Notes under the pieces: generated by a model
The model's input: the letters and a program-made list of their open reading frames with translations, nothing else
What the model was told of the DNA's origin: nothing
Databases searched by the model: none
Part shown: positions 35,894 through 44,366 of the stretch, piece by piece
Numbering within the stretch: the stretch's first letter is position 1
Layout of the letters: every line of letters starts with the position of its first letter
Assembly: GCA_963720785.1 (NCBI GenBank)
Contig: CAVRGQ010000004.1
Span: 434,001-498,000 of the forward strand
From: CAVRGQ01 sp963720785
Lineage (GTDB): Bacteria > Actinomycetota > Acidimicrobiia > IMCC26256 > DASPTH01
Length of the DNA: 64,000 nt
Direction: 5' to 3'
Translations under genes and position numbers: made by a program

Positions 35894-36458
35894 TCAGCCC
35901 GCGGCGAGCTCCGCGGCCAAGTCCGCGAGGGCCAGCACGGTGTTCCAGTTGCGATCGGTCGCGACCCGACCGGTGCGCCGTTCGAGATACGCCGGCGTGA
36001 GCTTCGTGCGGCCGTACCCACCCGGGCACCACAGGTGCACCTCACGCCCCACCACCACGAGCTCGTCGGGTGCGTGCCACGCCGGGTCGACGTCGGCGAG
36101 CGCGTCGGCGGGAGGCGGTGCATCGAGGAAGGTGACGTGCAGCGTCTTCTTGTCGGCGTCCGCGGCCACGCGGTCGGCGAACGGGGACTGTGCGATCACC
36201 TGGGCCCACTGCTTCGGCGTGCGCACGACGACCGGGCAGTCGATGCCGTGCCCCTCGACGAGCGCAGCGGCGACCTTCGCCACGATGGCGCCCTCACTGC
36301 GTTCCCTTGCCCCGAACACGAGGTTCCCGCTCTGCAGGTGGGTCCGAACGTTCGTGCAGCCGTGCGCCTCCAAGGTGGCGCGCAGCGGGGGCATGGCGAT
36401 CTTGTTGTGGTTCCCGAGGTTGATGCCCCGCAACAGAGCGATCCAGGTGCCGATGCAC
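35894..36458 (-). CDS. DUF1697 protein
   Basis: About 187 residues. WIALLRGINLGNHNKIAMPP, THLQSGNLVF, VVVRTPKQWAQVIAQSPFAD and YGRTKLTPAYLERRTG cover the whole DUF1697 family. The function of this family is not known. The family start is normally M-x2-WIALLRGIN. Here GTG 36458 is in the neighbouring frame (V-H-R) and one surplus base in CGGCACC would connect it, so the start is uncertain. It converges with the response regulator. Confidence 0.8.
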
Positions 36459-36521
36459 CGAGCGTACCGGTGCGCGAGACTCGCCGTTCCCTGCAGCACA
36501 GCTGCACGCAACCGAACGCAC

Positions 36522-36541
36522 CGAACGAACTCGAACGAACT
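36522..36541. repeat. Two tandem copies of CGAACGAACT upstream of the SDR gene
   Basis: The 10-base unit CGAACGAACT occurs twice in succession, with a third partial relative (CCGAACGCA) just before. The repeats end 16 bases before ATG 36558, so they lie in the leader or promoter. They could be a direct-repeat operator or chance low-complexity sequence. Confidence 0.5.
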
Positions 36542-36557
36542 CGATGGGGGAACCGCG

Positions 36558-37337
36558 ATGGTGGTCGACGGCAAGACAGTGGTGGTCACGGGTGTGGGCC
36601 CGGGTCTCGGCGGTGAAGTCGCACGCGTGGTGCTGCGCGACGGTGGCAACGCGGTACTCGCCGCCCGCACCGAGGCGAAGCTCGAGCAGATGGCCGCGGA
36701 GCTCGACCCTTCGGGCGAGCACGTCGCGTTCCGCGCCACCGACATCAACTCGGCCGACGACTGCCGCGCCCTGATGGACCTCGCCACCGAGCGCTTCGGC
36801 GGCGTCGACGGCATCGTGCAGGTCGCCGCCTACGACACCGCGATGGGTGGGCTCGACGAGACCAGCGACGACGTGTGGCGCGACGTCCTCGCCACCAACG
36901 TCACCGGCACCATGCACGTGGTGTCGGCGGCCGCGGCGGCGATGGAGGGCCGGGGCGGTTCGGTGGTGCTCATCGGGTCGCAGAGCTCGGTGCTGCCCGC
37001 GGTGATGTTCCAGCTCGCCTACGCGTCGTCGAAGGGTGCGCTCACCGCCGCGATGTTCCACCTTGCGAAGGAGCTCGGCCCGAAGAAGATCCGCGTGAAC
37101 CAGGTGGTGCCCACGTGGATGTGGGGGCCGCCGGTGGAGGGCTACGTGCAGTACGCGAGCCAGACACGGGGTATCTCCGAGGCCGACGTCATCGCCGAGA
37201 TCACCGAGCGCATGCCGCTCGGCGAGATCCCGGCTGACGACGACGTGGCCGAGGCTGCGGTGTGGCTCTGCTCCGACCGGGCGCGCATGATCACCGGCCA
37301 GACGGTGTACGTCAACGCCGGCGAGTTCATGACCTGA
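36558..37337 (+). CDS. Short-chain dehydrogenase/reductase
   Basis: A 259-residue classical SDR. The NAD(P)-binding loop is TGVGPGLGG, the YxxxK pair is YASSK and the upstream Ser lies in IGSQSS. It would oxidise or reduce an alcohol or ketone in the cytoplasm. Its insertion TWMWGPPVEGYVQYASQTRG after the PG region enlarges the substrate lid, as in steroid- or lipid-active members. It begins the catabolic block with the thiolase-like protein and DUF35 protein downstream, 51 bases away. Confidence 0.88.
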   Translation: MVVDGKTVVVTGVGPGLGGEVARVVLRDGGNAVLAARTEAKLEQMAAELDPSGEHVAFRATDINSADDCRALMDLATERFGGVDGIVQVAAYDTAMGGLDETSDDVWRDVLATNVTGTMHVVSAAAAAMEGRGGSVVLIGSQSSVLPAVMFQLAYASSKGALTAAMFHLAKELGPKKIRVNQVVPTWMWGPPVEGYVQYASQTRGISEADVIAEITERMPLGEIPADDDVAEAAVWLCSDRARMITGQTVYVNAGEFMT

Positions 37338-37388
37338 CCGGGCGCGACGGTTGGGTCGGTTCCCCTCGCCCAAATAGCCTCACCGGCC

Positions 37389-38592
37389 ATGGGTCTGCGG
37401 GGCGACGCGTGCATCGTCGGGTACTCGGAGTGGAAGGCGGAGCGGCACCCCACGGGTGAGCCGCGCCTGCCGCTCCACGCCTGGGCCGACGCCGTTGCCG
37501 CGGCGCTCGCCGACGCGGGGATCGACGCCCACGAGGTCGACGGCATCTGCTGCGCGGCCGACATCACCGAGTCGCTGCAGTTCCAGCCGGCCACGATCGC
37601 GGAGTACTGCGGGTTCTCGGTGAACTTCGCCGAGCGACTCGACCTCGGGGGCGCCTCGTCCGTCGGCATGGTGTGGCGCGCGGCCGCCGCCATCGAGCTC
37701 GGGCTGTGCGAGGTGGTGGTGTGCGCGACGGTGATGCAGCCGTCGCCCGCGCCGCCGATCCCTCCGCGCTTCGACGACCGCTGGGTGTACGGCGCGTCGA
37801 GCAGCGCGTGGGGCTCGCCCCAGGCGGAGTTCGAGCTGCCGTTCGGCAACATCGCGCAGAACTGCAGCTACGCCACCTACGCGCAGCGCTACCACGACCT
37901 CTACGGCTGGAACGAGCGGGCCCGGGCGAAGATCGCGTCCGACCAGCGTGTGAGCGCGTGTGCCAACCCCGACGCCGTGTTCTTCGGGCAGCCGATCACC
38001 CCCGACGACGTGCTCGCGTCGCGGGTGATCTCCACGCCGCTGCACCTGCTCGAGATCGTGATGCCGGTGTTCGGTGGCGCGGCGATCGTGGTCACCAGCG
38101 CCGAGCGCGGCGAAGCGCACCCCGCGCCGCCCGGTGCACGTCGTCGGCTGCGGCGAGCGACTCACCCACAAGACCGCGACCTACTCGCCGGAGATGCCGC
38201 ACACGCCGGTGGGTGCCGCGGCGTCGGCGGCGTTCGGCATGGCCGGGGTGAAGCCGGCCGACGTCGACATGGTGCAGATCTACGACTGCTACACGATCAC
38301 CGTGCTGCTCAGCATCGAGGACTCCGGGTTCTGCGGTCCCGGCGAGGGCATGGCCTTCGTCGACGCCCACGACCTCTCCTACCGCGGCGATTTCCCGTGC
38401 AACACCCACGGGGGGCAACTGGGCTACGGGCAGGCGGGCATGGCCGGGGGGATGTCGCACGTGATCGAGGGGGCGCGCCAGGTGATGGGCCGCGCCGGCG
38501 ACCGCCAGCTGCGTCGGCACGACCTCGCCTACGTCACCGGCACCGGCGGCACGATGAGCGAGCAGTCCGCGCTCGTGTTGCGAGGGGGTTGA
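37389..38592 (+). CDS. Thiolase-like protein, Ltp2/SCP-x type (frame broken near 38109)
   Basis: About 400 codons of thiolase fold. The N-terminal half has GDACIVGYSEWKAERHP and RLDLGGASSVGMVWRAAAAI. The nucleophilic Cys of true thiolases (GGxCASS) is missing: the position reads GGASSVG. The C-terminal half (HVVGCGERLTH, VQIYDCYTITVLLSIED, CNTHGGQLGYGQAGMAGGMS) has the Tyr- and His-rich site of Ltp2-like retro-aldolases. Together with the DUF35 partner encoded 5 bases downstream, this suggests C-C cleavage of a beta-hydroxyacyl-CoA, as in steroid side-chain breakdown, rather than thiolysis. One extra G near 38109 breaks the frame. Confidence 0.83.
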
Positions 38593-38596
38593 GCCC

Positions 38597-39037
38597 GTGA
38601 GCGAACGTCCGGTCCTGCCGAAGCCGCGCCCGGTGCCCACTCCGATCACGCAGCCGTTCTGGGACGCCTTGCGCGGAGAGCGGGTGGAGCTCCAGCGCTG
38701 CGGCGCCTGCGACTCCTGGGTGTACTACCCGCGCGCCCGCTGCCCGCGGTGTCTCTCGGCCGACCTCACCTGGCACGAGGTGTCGGGGTGCGGCCACCTG
38801 TTCTCGTACAGCGTCACGCACCAGCCCACCACCTACCAGTTCGCCGACGAGATGCCGCAGGTCATCGCGATCGTCGAGCTCGACGAGGGCCCGCGGCTCA
38901 CCACCACGCTCGTGGGGGTGGAGCCGAGCGACCTCGGGGGGGCGGTGCACGGCGAGCTCACCCTCGGCGCGAAGGTCGTCCCCGTGTTCGACCACGGCGA
39001 CGACGGCCTGACCCTTCTCCGCTACCGCCTCGCCTGA
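38597..39037 (+). CDS. DUF35 / Zn-ribbon OB-fold protein (partner of the thiolase-like protein)
   Basis: A 146-residue protein. A rubredoxin-like zinc ribbon (CGAC ... CPRC) after the N-terminal helix FWDALRGERVELQRC is followed by an OB fold (GHLFSYSVTHQPTTYQFADE onward). DUF35 proteins bind acyl-CoA and form complexes with thiolase-like enzymes such as Ltp2. GTG 38597 lies 5 bases after the thiolase stop, consistent with a stable 1:1 complex. The intact frame and typical length support function. Confidence 0.88.
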   Translation: MSERPVLPKPRPVPTPITQPFWDALRGERVELQRCGACDSWVYYPRARCPRCLSADLTWHEVSGCGHLFSYSVTHQPTTYQFADEMPQVIAIVELDEGPRLTTTLVGVEPSDLGGAVHGELTLGAKVVPVFDHGDDGLTLLRYRLA

Positions 39038-39050
39038 CGCCCCGCCCGAT

Positions 39051-39102
39051 CGTTTCGGCGTCACCAGAGGTTGCTATAGCAGCGCGTGGTGACGCCAAAA
39101 CG
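39051..39102. terminator. Long inverted repeat between convergent genes (copy A of a dispersed element)
   Basis: CGTTTCGGCGTCACCA (39051-39066) faces TGGTGACGCCAAAACG (39087-39102): 16-bp arms with one mismatch and a 20-base loop that itself holds the palindrome TGCTATAGCA. It lies between the DUF35 stop and the convergent cyclase stop. A near-identical element occurs at 54492-54543. It probably terminates transcription from both sides; the sequence conservation suggests a repeat family. Confidence 0.7.
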
Positions 39103-39108
39103 GGTGGG

Positions 39109-40050
39109 TCAGAGGATGGCGATGGGGTTGACGGGGGAGCCGGTGCCGCCGGTGATCACCAGTGGCGCGACGACGAACTGCACCGCCCACCGGCCCGCCG
39201 ACGCGGACGCGGCGGCGAGCGCCTCGAAGTCGGCGTTGTCGAGGATGGGCATGCCCATGTAGGGCAGCACCATCTGGTGCACGTGCATCGGCACCGGGAT
39301 CGGCTTCGGGTTGTCGAGGCCCTGGTCCTCGACGGGGGCGTCCTGCATGTCCCACACGAGCATCGACGCCTGCGTCTCGTGCAGGAACTCCACGCACGAC
39401 GCGTGCACGCCCGCGGGTGAGCCGAAGCTCGGCTGCGCGCCGGTGGCCGCGAAGTACGGGCCGAACCCACTGCGGATGAGCACCGCGTCGCCCGGCTGCG
39501 GCGCCACGCCCTGCGCGGCCGCGATGTCGGCGAGCTCCCAACCGTGCACGGGGCGGCCCGGCTCCACGTACTCGGTGCCGCGGAAGCGCGGGACGTCGTA
39601 GAGCACGCCGCGCGTCACGATGCCGTCGCTCCAGAAGTCGACGGTGCCGGTGTGGCCGGCGGGCATGTGGTACTCATCGAGCGCCTTGCCGTTCCACGTG
39701 TCGTCGCCGCTCTCGATGGTCGACAGGTGGCACAGCGCGTCGATGTGCGTCTCGGTGAAGCCGTGGATGTACAGCGACAGGTGGTCGATCATCCCGCCCG
39801 ACGACTTCGTGTTCACCATGTGGCGCACCGGGTAGGGGTTCGCGGGCCCGGGCGCGGTGTTCAACGGACGGCCGCACCCCACCGCGGTGCCGTCGACCAC
39901 GCACGCCGCGGCGGCGCGCCGCACCTCGGGCGTGATGTGGTTGAGCGTGCCCAACTCGTCGTCGGCACCCCACCGGCCCCAGTTCGAGAAGCGCTGCGGG
40001 TACTGCGCGTACTCCTCCGCGGTCGGCGGCGTGCGTTCGGCCAGGCCCAT
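39109..40050 (-). CDS. Cyclase-family metal-dependent hydrolase (kynurenine formamidase-like)
   Basis: A 313-residue protein of the cyclase family. NWGRWGADDELGTLNHITPE is the typical start, and the metal-binding region TETHIDALCHLS is a HxDxxxH variant of the family's HTGTHxDAPxH. DAVLIRSGFGPYF follows in the core. Members hydrolyse amides such as N-formylkynurenine or lactone-like rings. The N-terminal WGADDELG signature belongs to a subgroup found in aromatic and isatin-type catabolism. GGGGGAGACACG precedes ATG 40050. It diverges from the P450 gene. Confidence 0.84.
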   Translation of the reverse strand: MGLAERTPPTAEEYAQYPQRFSNWGRWGADDELGTLNHITPEVRRAAAACVVDGTAVGCGRPLNTAPGPANPYPVRHMVNTKSSGGMIDHLSLYIHGFTETHIDALCHLSTIESGDDTWNGKALDEYHMPAGHTGTVDFWSDGIVTRGVLYDVPRFRGTEYVEPGRPVHGWELADIAAAQGVAPQPGDAVLIRSGFGPYFAATGAQPSFGSPAGVHASCVEFLHETQASMLVWDMQDAPVEDQGLDNPKPIPVPMHVHQMVLPYMGMPILDNADFEALAAASASAGRWAVQFVVAPLVITGGTGSPVNPIAIL

Positions 40051-40111
40051 CGTGTCTCCCCCGTGGTGTTCCGGTGGTCTCGTGGTCGGGCGGACGCTAC
40101 CGTCAGCGCGC

Positions 40112-41345
40112 GTGAGCGTCGAGTACGACCCGTTCTCCCCCGAGGTCATGCGCGACCCGTACCCCGTGTACCGCGAGCTGCGGGCGGCACACCGCGCGTA
40201 CGCCCTGCCCGAGTACGACGCCTGGGCGCTCACCCGCTTCGACGACGTGTGGCAGGCATTGGCCGACCGGCACACCTTCTCGATCGTGGAGGGTCCGGTG
40301 TTCCGCCGCGAGCAGCTGCTCGTCCACAACGAGGGCCGGGCGCCCGTTGCGCCGCCACGCCGACCGGTGCCGAGCTTCTCGATGCTCGACGCGCCGCTGC
40401 ACACGAAGTTGCGCAAGGCGATGCTCGGGCCCTTCCGTCCCGGGTTCGTCAGCGGGCTCGAAGCGATGGTGCGCGCGCTGGCCCGGGAGCGGCTGGACCA
40501 CTTGAGCGACCAGCGGAGCTTCGACGTGCGTCACGACTACGCGTCGTGGGTGGCGGCGAGCGTGGCCGCGCACCAACTCGGCTTTCCTGCGTCCGACGCC
40601 CCGCAGCTGGTGTCGCTGGTGAACCGGACGGTGCAACGCGCGCCGGGCCAGGCCGGCGCCACCGCGGACGGTCTGGAGGCGCGCGGCCAACTGCGCGAGT
40701 ACCTCGTCGAGGTCGTCGCCGATCGCCGCGTCCACCCGCACGCCGAGCCGGCAGGACGCGCTCGACGGCCTCCTCGCCTGCGATCCGGGCGAGGGCGTGC
40801 TCGACGACGCCGAGATCGCCGACCAGGTGTCGACCCTGTTCGTCGGTGGTTCCGAGACCCTGCCCAAGGTGCTCGCGGGCGCCGCGTACGAGCTGTGGCG
40901 CGACCCGCCGCAGCGCGAGGAGCTCGTCGCCGACCCGCAGCGTGTCCCTGCCGCGTTCGAGGAAGCGCTGCGTCACGACCTGCCACTGCAGTTCGTCGGG
41001 CGCACGTTGCTCGTCGATGCCGCGGTCGCGGGCGTACCTATGCGGGCCGGCCAGCGCGTGGTGCTGCTCCTCATCTGCGCGAATCGCGACGAGCACGAGT
41101 TCGACGACCCCGAGCGCTTCGACACGACTCGTTTCGGTGCCGGTGGCCGCAACGACCGCAACCTCGGCCTGGGGCACGGGGTGCACGTGTGCATCGGCGC
41201 GCACATCGCGCGGCTCGAGGGCGCGGTGATGCTGCAGGAGCTGCTCGCCCGCCACCCGCGCTACGAGGTCGACGACACCGACCTACGCCGCGAAGGCTCG
41301 GAGTTCCACGTGAGCTGGGCGCAGATGCCGGTCGTCGTGGTCTGA
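40112..41345 (+). CDS. Cytochrome P450 (frame broken near 40755)
   Basis: About 411 codons. The start VSVEYDPFSPEVMRDPYPVY is typical for soluble P450s, and ExxR is EEALRHD. The haem loop LGHGVHVCIGAHIA has Leu where Phe is usual, with the Cys ligand intact. The I-helix reads LFVGGSETLPKVLAG: a G-G-S-E-T variant of AGxDT, so the proton-delivery acid is Glu. The frame changes near 40755. The Leu and the unusual I-helix set it apart from the other three P450s of the window. Confidence 0.86.
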
Positions 41346-41417
41346 ACCGCGGGCCTGGCGTACGGTGGGTTCGCCCGGACGCAGCCGGCCACCGACCGGA
41401 CAACGAGGGGGATCCCA

Positions 41418-42569
41418 GTGACGCAGCTCGTCATCGACGCCGACGCGCACATCACCGAACCGGCCGACGTGTGGACCGCGCGGGTGCCCGCGAAGTACCT
41501 CGAACACGTGCCGAAGGTGGTGCGCACCGACGACGGCAAGGACACCTGGGTCATCGACGGCGCGCCGGTGTCGAAGGTGGGGGGCACCGCCGCCGCGGGC
41601 TGGCCGGAGCCGTTCCCCGGATCGCCGGCGACCTACGAGGAGTGCCACCCCGCGGCCCACGACGCCCACGCCCGGCTCGCCTACATGGACACCGCGGGGA
41701 TCTGGGCGCAGGTGCTCTACCCCAACGTCGCCGGCTTCGGGAGCCAGCGCTTCCTCTCCATCCCCGACGACGAGCTCAAGCTCGTGTGCGTGCGCGCCTA
41801 CAACGACTTCCTGCGCGACTGGGCGTCGGCCGACCACCGTCGCCTCATCACGGTGATGAGCACCCCCTTCTGGGACGTCGACGCCGCGGTCGCGGAGATC
41901 GAGCGCTGCTCGGCCACCGGGCATCGCGGCGTGCTGTTCACCGGCGAGCCGACGCGCTTCGGACTGCCGCATCTCGGCGACGCCCACTGGGACCGCTTCT
42001 GGGCCGCGGCCGCGGCCCACGGCATGCCGATCCACCTGCACCTCGGCAGCGGCGACATGACCACGTCGTTCACGCCCGAGCGCATCGCGGCGCACGGCAC
42101 CGCGGCCACCTACGCGTTCACGTCGACCGAGCTGTTCCTGAAGAACGCGATGCAGGTGTCCGACCTCCTGCTCAGCGGCGTGCTCCCGCGCCACCCCGAC
42201 CTGAAGGTCGTGTCCGTGGAGAGCGGCATCGGCTGGATCCCCTTCGTGAAGGAGGCCGTCGATCACAGCTATCTGGAGGGCCGCCCCGGCCGTACGAGCG
42301 AGTGGGAGCTCCTGCCGTCGGAGTACCTCGACCGGCAGGTATACGCCTGCTACTGGTTCGAGACGGTGGCGCCGCGCCGGCTGCTCGACGAGATCCCCGT
42401 CGACAACATCCTGTTCGAGACCGACTTCCCGCACCCCACGTGCCTGTACGAGAACCTCGAGGAGAAGATCGAGGCCGGCCTCGGGGACGCCCCGCCCGAG
42501 ATCCGGCGCAAGTTCCTCTGGGAGAACTCGGCCCGCCTCTACGGCGTCGAGGAGCCGGACTCGGCGTAG
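41418..42569 (+). CDS. Amidohydrolase family protein (ACMSD-like)
   Basis: A 383-residue TIM-barrel enzyme. The first metal-binding motif is IDADAHITEP (DxH), the second region MPIHLHLGSGD and the closing motif ETDFPHP with the conserved Asp. The family includes ACMSD decarboxylase and several hydrolases of ring-cleavage products. Similar genes in actinobacteria sit with P450s and SDRs in steroid or aromatic catabolic loci. GTG 41418 follows GAGGGGGAT. The substrate is unknown, and hydrolysis or non-oxidative decarboxylation are both possible. Confidence 0.87.
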   Translation: MTQLVIDADAHITEPADVWTARVPAKYLEHVPKVVRTDDGKDTWVIDGAPVSKVGGTAAAGWPEPFPGSPATYEECHPAAHDAHARLAYMDTAGIWAQVLYPNVAGFGSQRFLSIPDDELKLVCVRAYNDFLRDWASADHRRLITVMSTPFWDVDAAVAEIERCSATGHRGVLFTGEPTRFGLPHLGDAHWDRFWAAAAAHGMPIHLHLGSGDMTTSFTPERIAAHGTAATYAFTSTELFLKNAMQVSDLLLSGVLPRHPDLKVVSVESGIGWIPFVKEAVDHSYLEGRPGRTSEWELLPSEYLDRQVYACYWFETVAPRRLLDEIPVDNILFETDFPHPTCLYENLEEKIEAGLGDAPPEIRRKFLWENSARLYGVEEPDSA

Positions 42570-42596
42570 CGGCGGCACCCGATTCGCCCCCGGAAT

Positions 42597-42950
42597 TTGG
42601 CCGCCCAACCCCTGCAAGCTCCCCAAGACGAGCGAGATCTCGCAGCAGTTCGGTGGCGCCACGGTGTCGACTTCCCGTCGGGCACGGTCACGGTGCACGT
42701 GCTGAGCCCGCGCGGCACGGCCGCGTTCACGGCGATCGACGGCAGCTTCCAGCCGGTGAGCGGCGAGAAGGGCGTCCTGTATTGGGACAAGACCGGGTCC
42801 TCGGAGATGCTGAAGGGCGACACCCTGGTCGGCGTGCAGGGCGTGTTCCTCGGCGACACCCTGGCGATCACGCAGTCCCACGTGCAGGCCCAGGTGATCG
42901 CGCGCAACAAGCTCGCACTCGAGCGGCTCTCGTTTCGAGGCTTCCGTCTG
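42597..42950 (+). pseudogene. Orphan fragment, perhaps a DUF3558-like domain
   Basis: The 390-bp gap after the amidohydrolase is not empty. One frame reads PPNPCKLPKTSEISQQFGGA, which resembles the PC-x-L-T-x-x-E-V-x-x-x-FG pattern of DUF3558 lipoprotein domains. After a one-base change near 42665 it continues VDFPSGTVTVHVLSPRGTAA and SEMLKGDTLVGVQGVFLGDT. No signal peptide, ribosome-binding site or good start is visible (only TTG 42597). It looks like the 3' part of a broken exported-protein gene. The family link is weak. Confidence 0.35.
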
Positions 42951-42963
42951 CAAGCATGTCGCC

Positions 42964-43497
42964 GTGGACGAGGAAGCACTCCAGGAGCTGCTCGACAAGC
43001 AGGCGGTGCACGAGTGCGTGCTGCGGTACTGCCGCGGCATCGACCGGATGGACGCGGAGCTGGTGCGCTCCTGCTACCACGCGGATGCCACCGACGAGCA
43101 CGGCACCTTCCTCGGTACCCGTGACGGGTTCGTCGACTGGGTCATGGACGCGGTCGCACAGTTCGCGGTGACGATGCACGTCGTCGCCAACCACCTGTGC
43201 GAGATCGACGCGCACGATCGCGACGTCGCGTACGCAGAGACGTACGGCCTCGCCCACCACCAGGGCCCGCCGGCCGACGACAAGCGGCGCAACTTCGTCA
43301 CCGGCTTCCGCTACGTCGACCGCTTCGAGCGGCGCGACGGCGTGTGGCGCATCGCGCGGCGCGTCACCGCTCGTGAGTGGACCCAGCAGATCCTGGCGGA
43401 GCAGCAGTGGGAGATCCGGCCCGAGCGCGACGGCCGGCGCGGCGCGCGCGACCGCAGCGACGCGGTCTACACGATTCGTGAGGAGCAGCAGACGTGA
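42964..43497 (+). CDS. SnoaL-like / NTF2-fold protein
   Basis: A 177-residue protein. LLDKQAVHECVLRYCRGIDR, MDAELVRSCYHADATDEHG and FRYVDRFERRDGVWRIARRV are the typical SnoaL_4 blocks found in ring-hydroxylating dioxygenase-like and dehydratase families. An Arg-rich tail (RPERDGRRGARDRS) follows. Starting from GTG 42964 it is co-transcribed with the SDR gene, whose GTG overlaps its stop (GTGA). Together they may form a dehydratase-reductase pair. Confidence 0.83.
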   Translation: MDEEALQELLDKQAVHECVLRYCRGIDRMDAELVRSCYHADATDEHGTFLGTRDGFVDWVMDAVAQFAVTMHVVANHLCEIDAHDRDVAYAETYGLAHHQGPPADDKRRNFVTGFRYVDRFERRDGVWRIARRVTAREWTQQILAEQQWEIRPERDGRRGARDRSDAVYTIREEQQT

Positions 43498-44264
43498 ACG
43501 ACTTCGGTGAGCTCGACGGTGCGGCGATCGTCACCGGCGGCAGCGGCGGTCTCGGCGCCGCGGTGTGCCGGCTGCTCGCGTCGCGCGGCAGCGACGTCGC
43601 GTTGACATACCGTGGCAACGAGAAAGCCGCGCGAGCGGTGGCGGCCGACGTGGAGGCCGCGGGACGGCGCGCCACCGTCACGAAGCTCGACCTCCTCGAC
43701 GCCGACGCGTGCGCCGCGTTCGTGGCGCAGGCCGCGGAGGAGCTCGGGGGTGTGCACACGCTCGTGCACGCCGCCGGCCCCCTGGTGCAGCAGCGTTACC
43801 TCGGCACCGTGCCCCCCGCGGAGTTCCGCGCGCACCTCGACCAGGAGTGCGCGGGCTTCTTCAACGTGGTGCATCCGGCGCTCCCGCACCTGCGCACCGC
43901 CAGCGGTTCCCTCGTCGCGGTCACCACCGCGGGGACGCGTCGGTACCCGCTGCGCGATGGCCTCTCGGCCGGCACCAAGGCGGCGATCGAGACGATCGTG
44001 CGGGCGCTCGCTGCGGAGGAGGGTCGCTACGGCGTGCGGGCCAACATGGTGGGCCCGGGCATGACGATGGACGGCATGGCCCCCAAACTCGTGGCCTCCG
44101 GCGACCTCCACCCCGGCGCCCTCGACGCGGCGATGCGCAACATCCCGCTGCGGCGCTTCGGCGACGCCGAGGACATCGCCGAGGCGGTGTGCTTCCTCGC
44201 CTCGCCGCGGGCCGACTACATCAGCGGCCAGAAGCTCGACGTCGACGGCGGCTTCGGTGTCTAG
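43494..44264 (+). CDS. SDR-family protein lacking the YxxxK tyrosine
   Basis: A 256-residue SDR fold. The cofactor loop TGGSGGLG (14-21) and HAAG (92-95) are normal, and the C terminus is YISGQKLDVDGGFGV. The catalytic pattern is not: the Lys lies at 162 in GLSAGTKAAIE and the residue four before it is Ser158. The nearest Tyr (151) is eleven before the Lys, and the usual Ser is part of VAVTTAG. It may be a non-classical reductase (FabI-like spacing does not fit either) or a binding protein. It is coupled to the SnoaL-like gene. Confidence 0.83.
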   Translation: MNDFGELDGAAIVTGGSGGLGAAVCRLLASRGSDVALTYRGNEKAARAVAADVEAAGRRATVTKLDLLDADACAAFVAQAAEELGGVHTLVHAAGPLVQQRYLGTVPPAEFRAHLDQECAGFFNVVHPALPHLRTASGSLVAVTTAGTRRYPLRDGLSAGTKAAIETIVRALAAEEGRYGVRANMVGPGMTMDGMAPKLVASGDLHPGALDAAMRNIPLRRFGDAEDIAEAVCFLASPRADYISGQKLDVDGGFGV

Positions 44265-44293
44265 CGGACGCTGGCCGGTCTCCCCGGATCTGC

Positions 44294-44329
44294 GGATTTC
44301 CCGGATTTCCCGGATTTCCCGGATTTCCC
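44294..44329. repeat. Four perfect tandem copies of GGATTTCCC
   Basis: Four 9-base units GGATTTCCC run without interruption just upstream of the ECF sigma factor gene, followed by TGTGACA. A single related unit (GGATTTCC...GTGACA) lies upstream of the exported-protein gene at 45956. The array could hold the sigma factor's own promoter (-35 like GGATTT/GGAAAT) or an activator array. Confidence 0.75.
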
Positions 44330-44366
44330 TGTGACACCGTCCGACTTCGTGCGACACAACGGGCAG

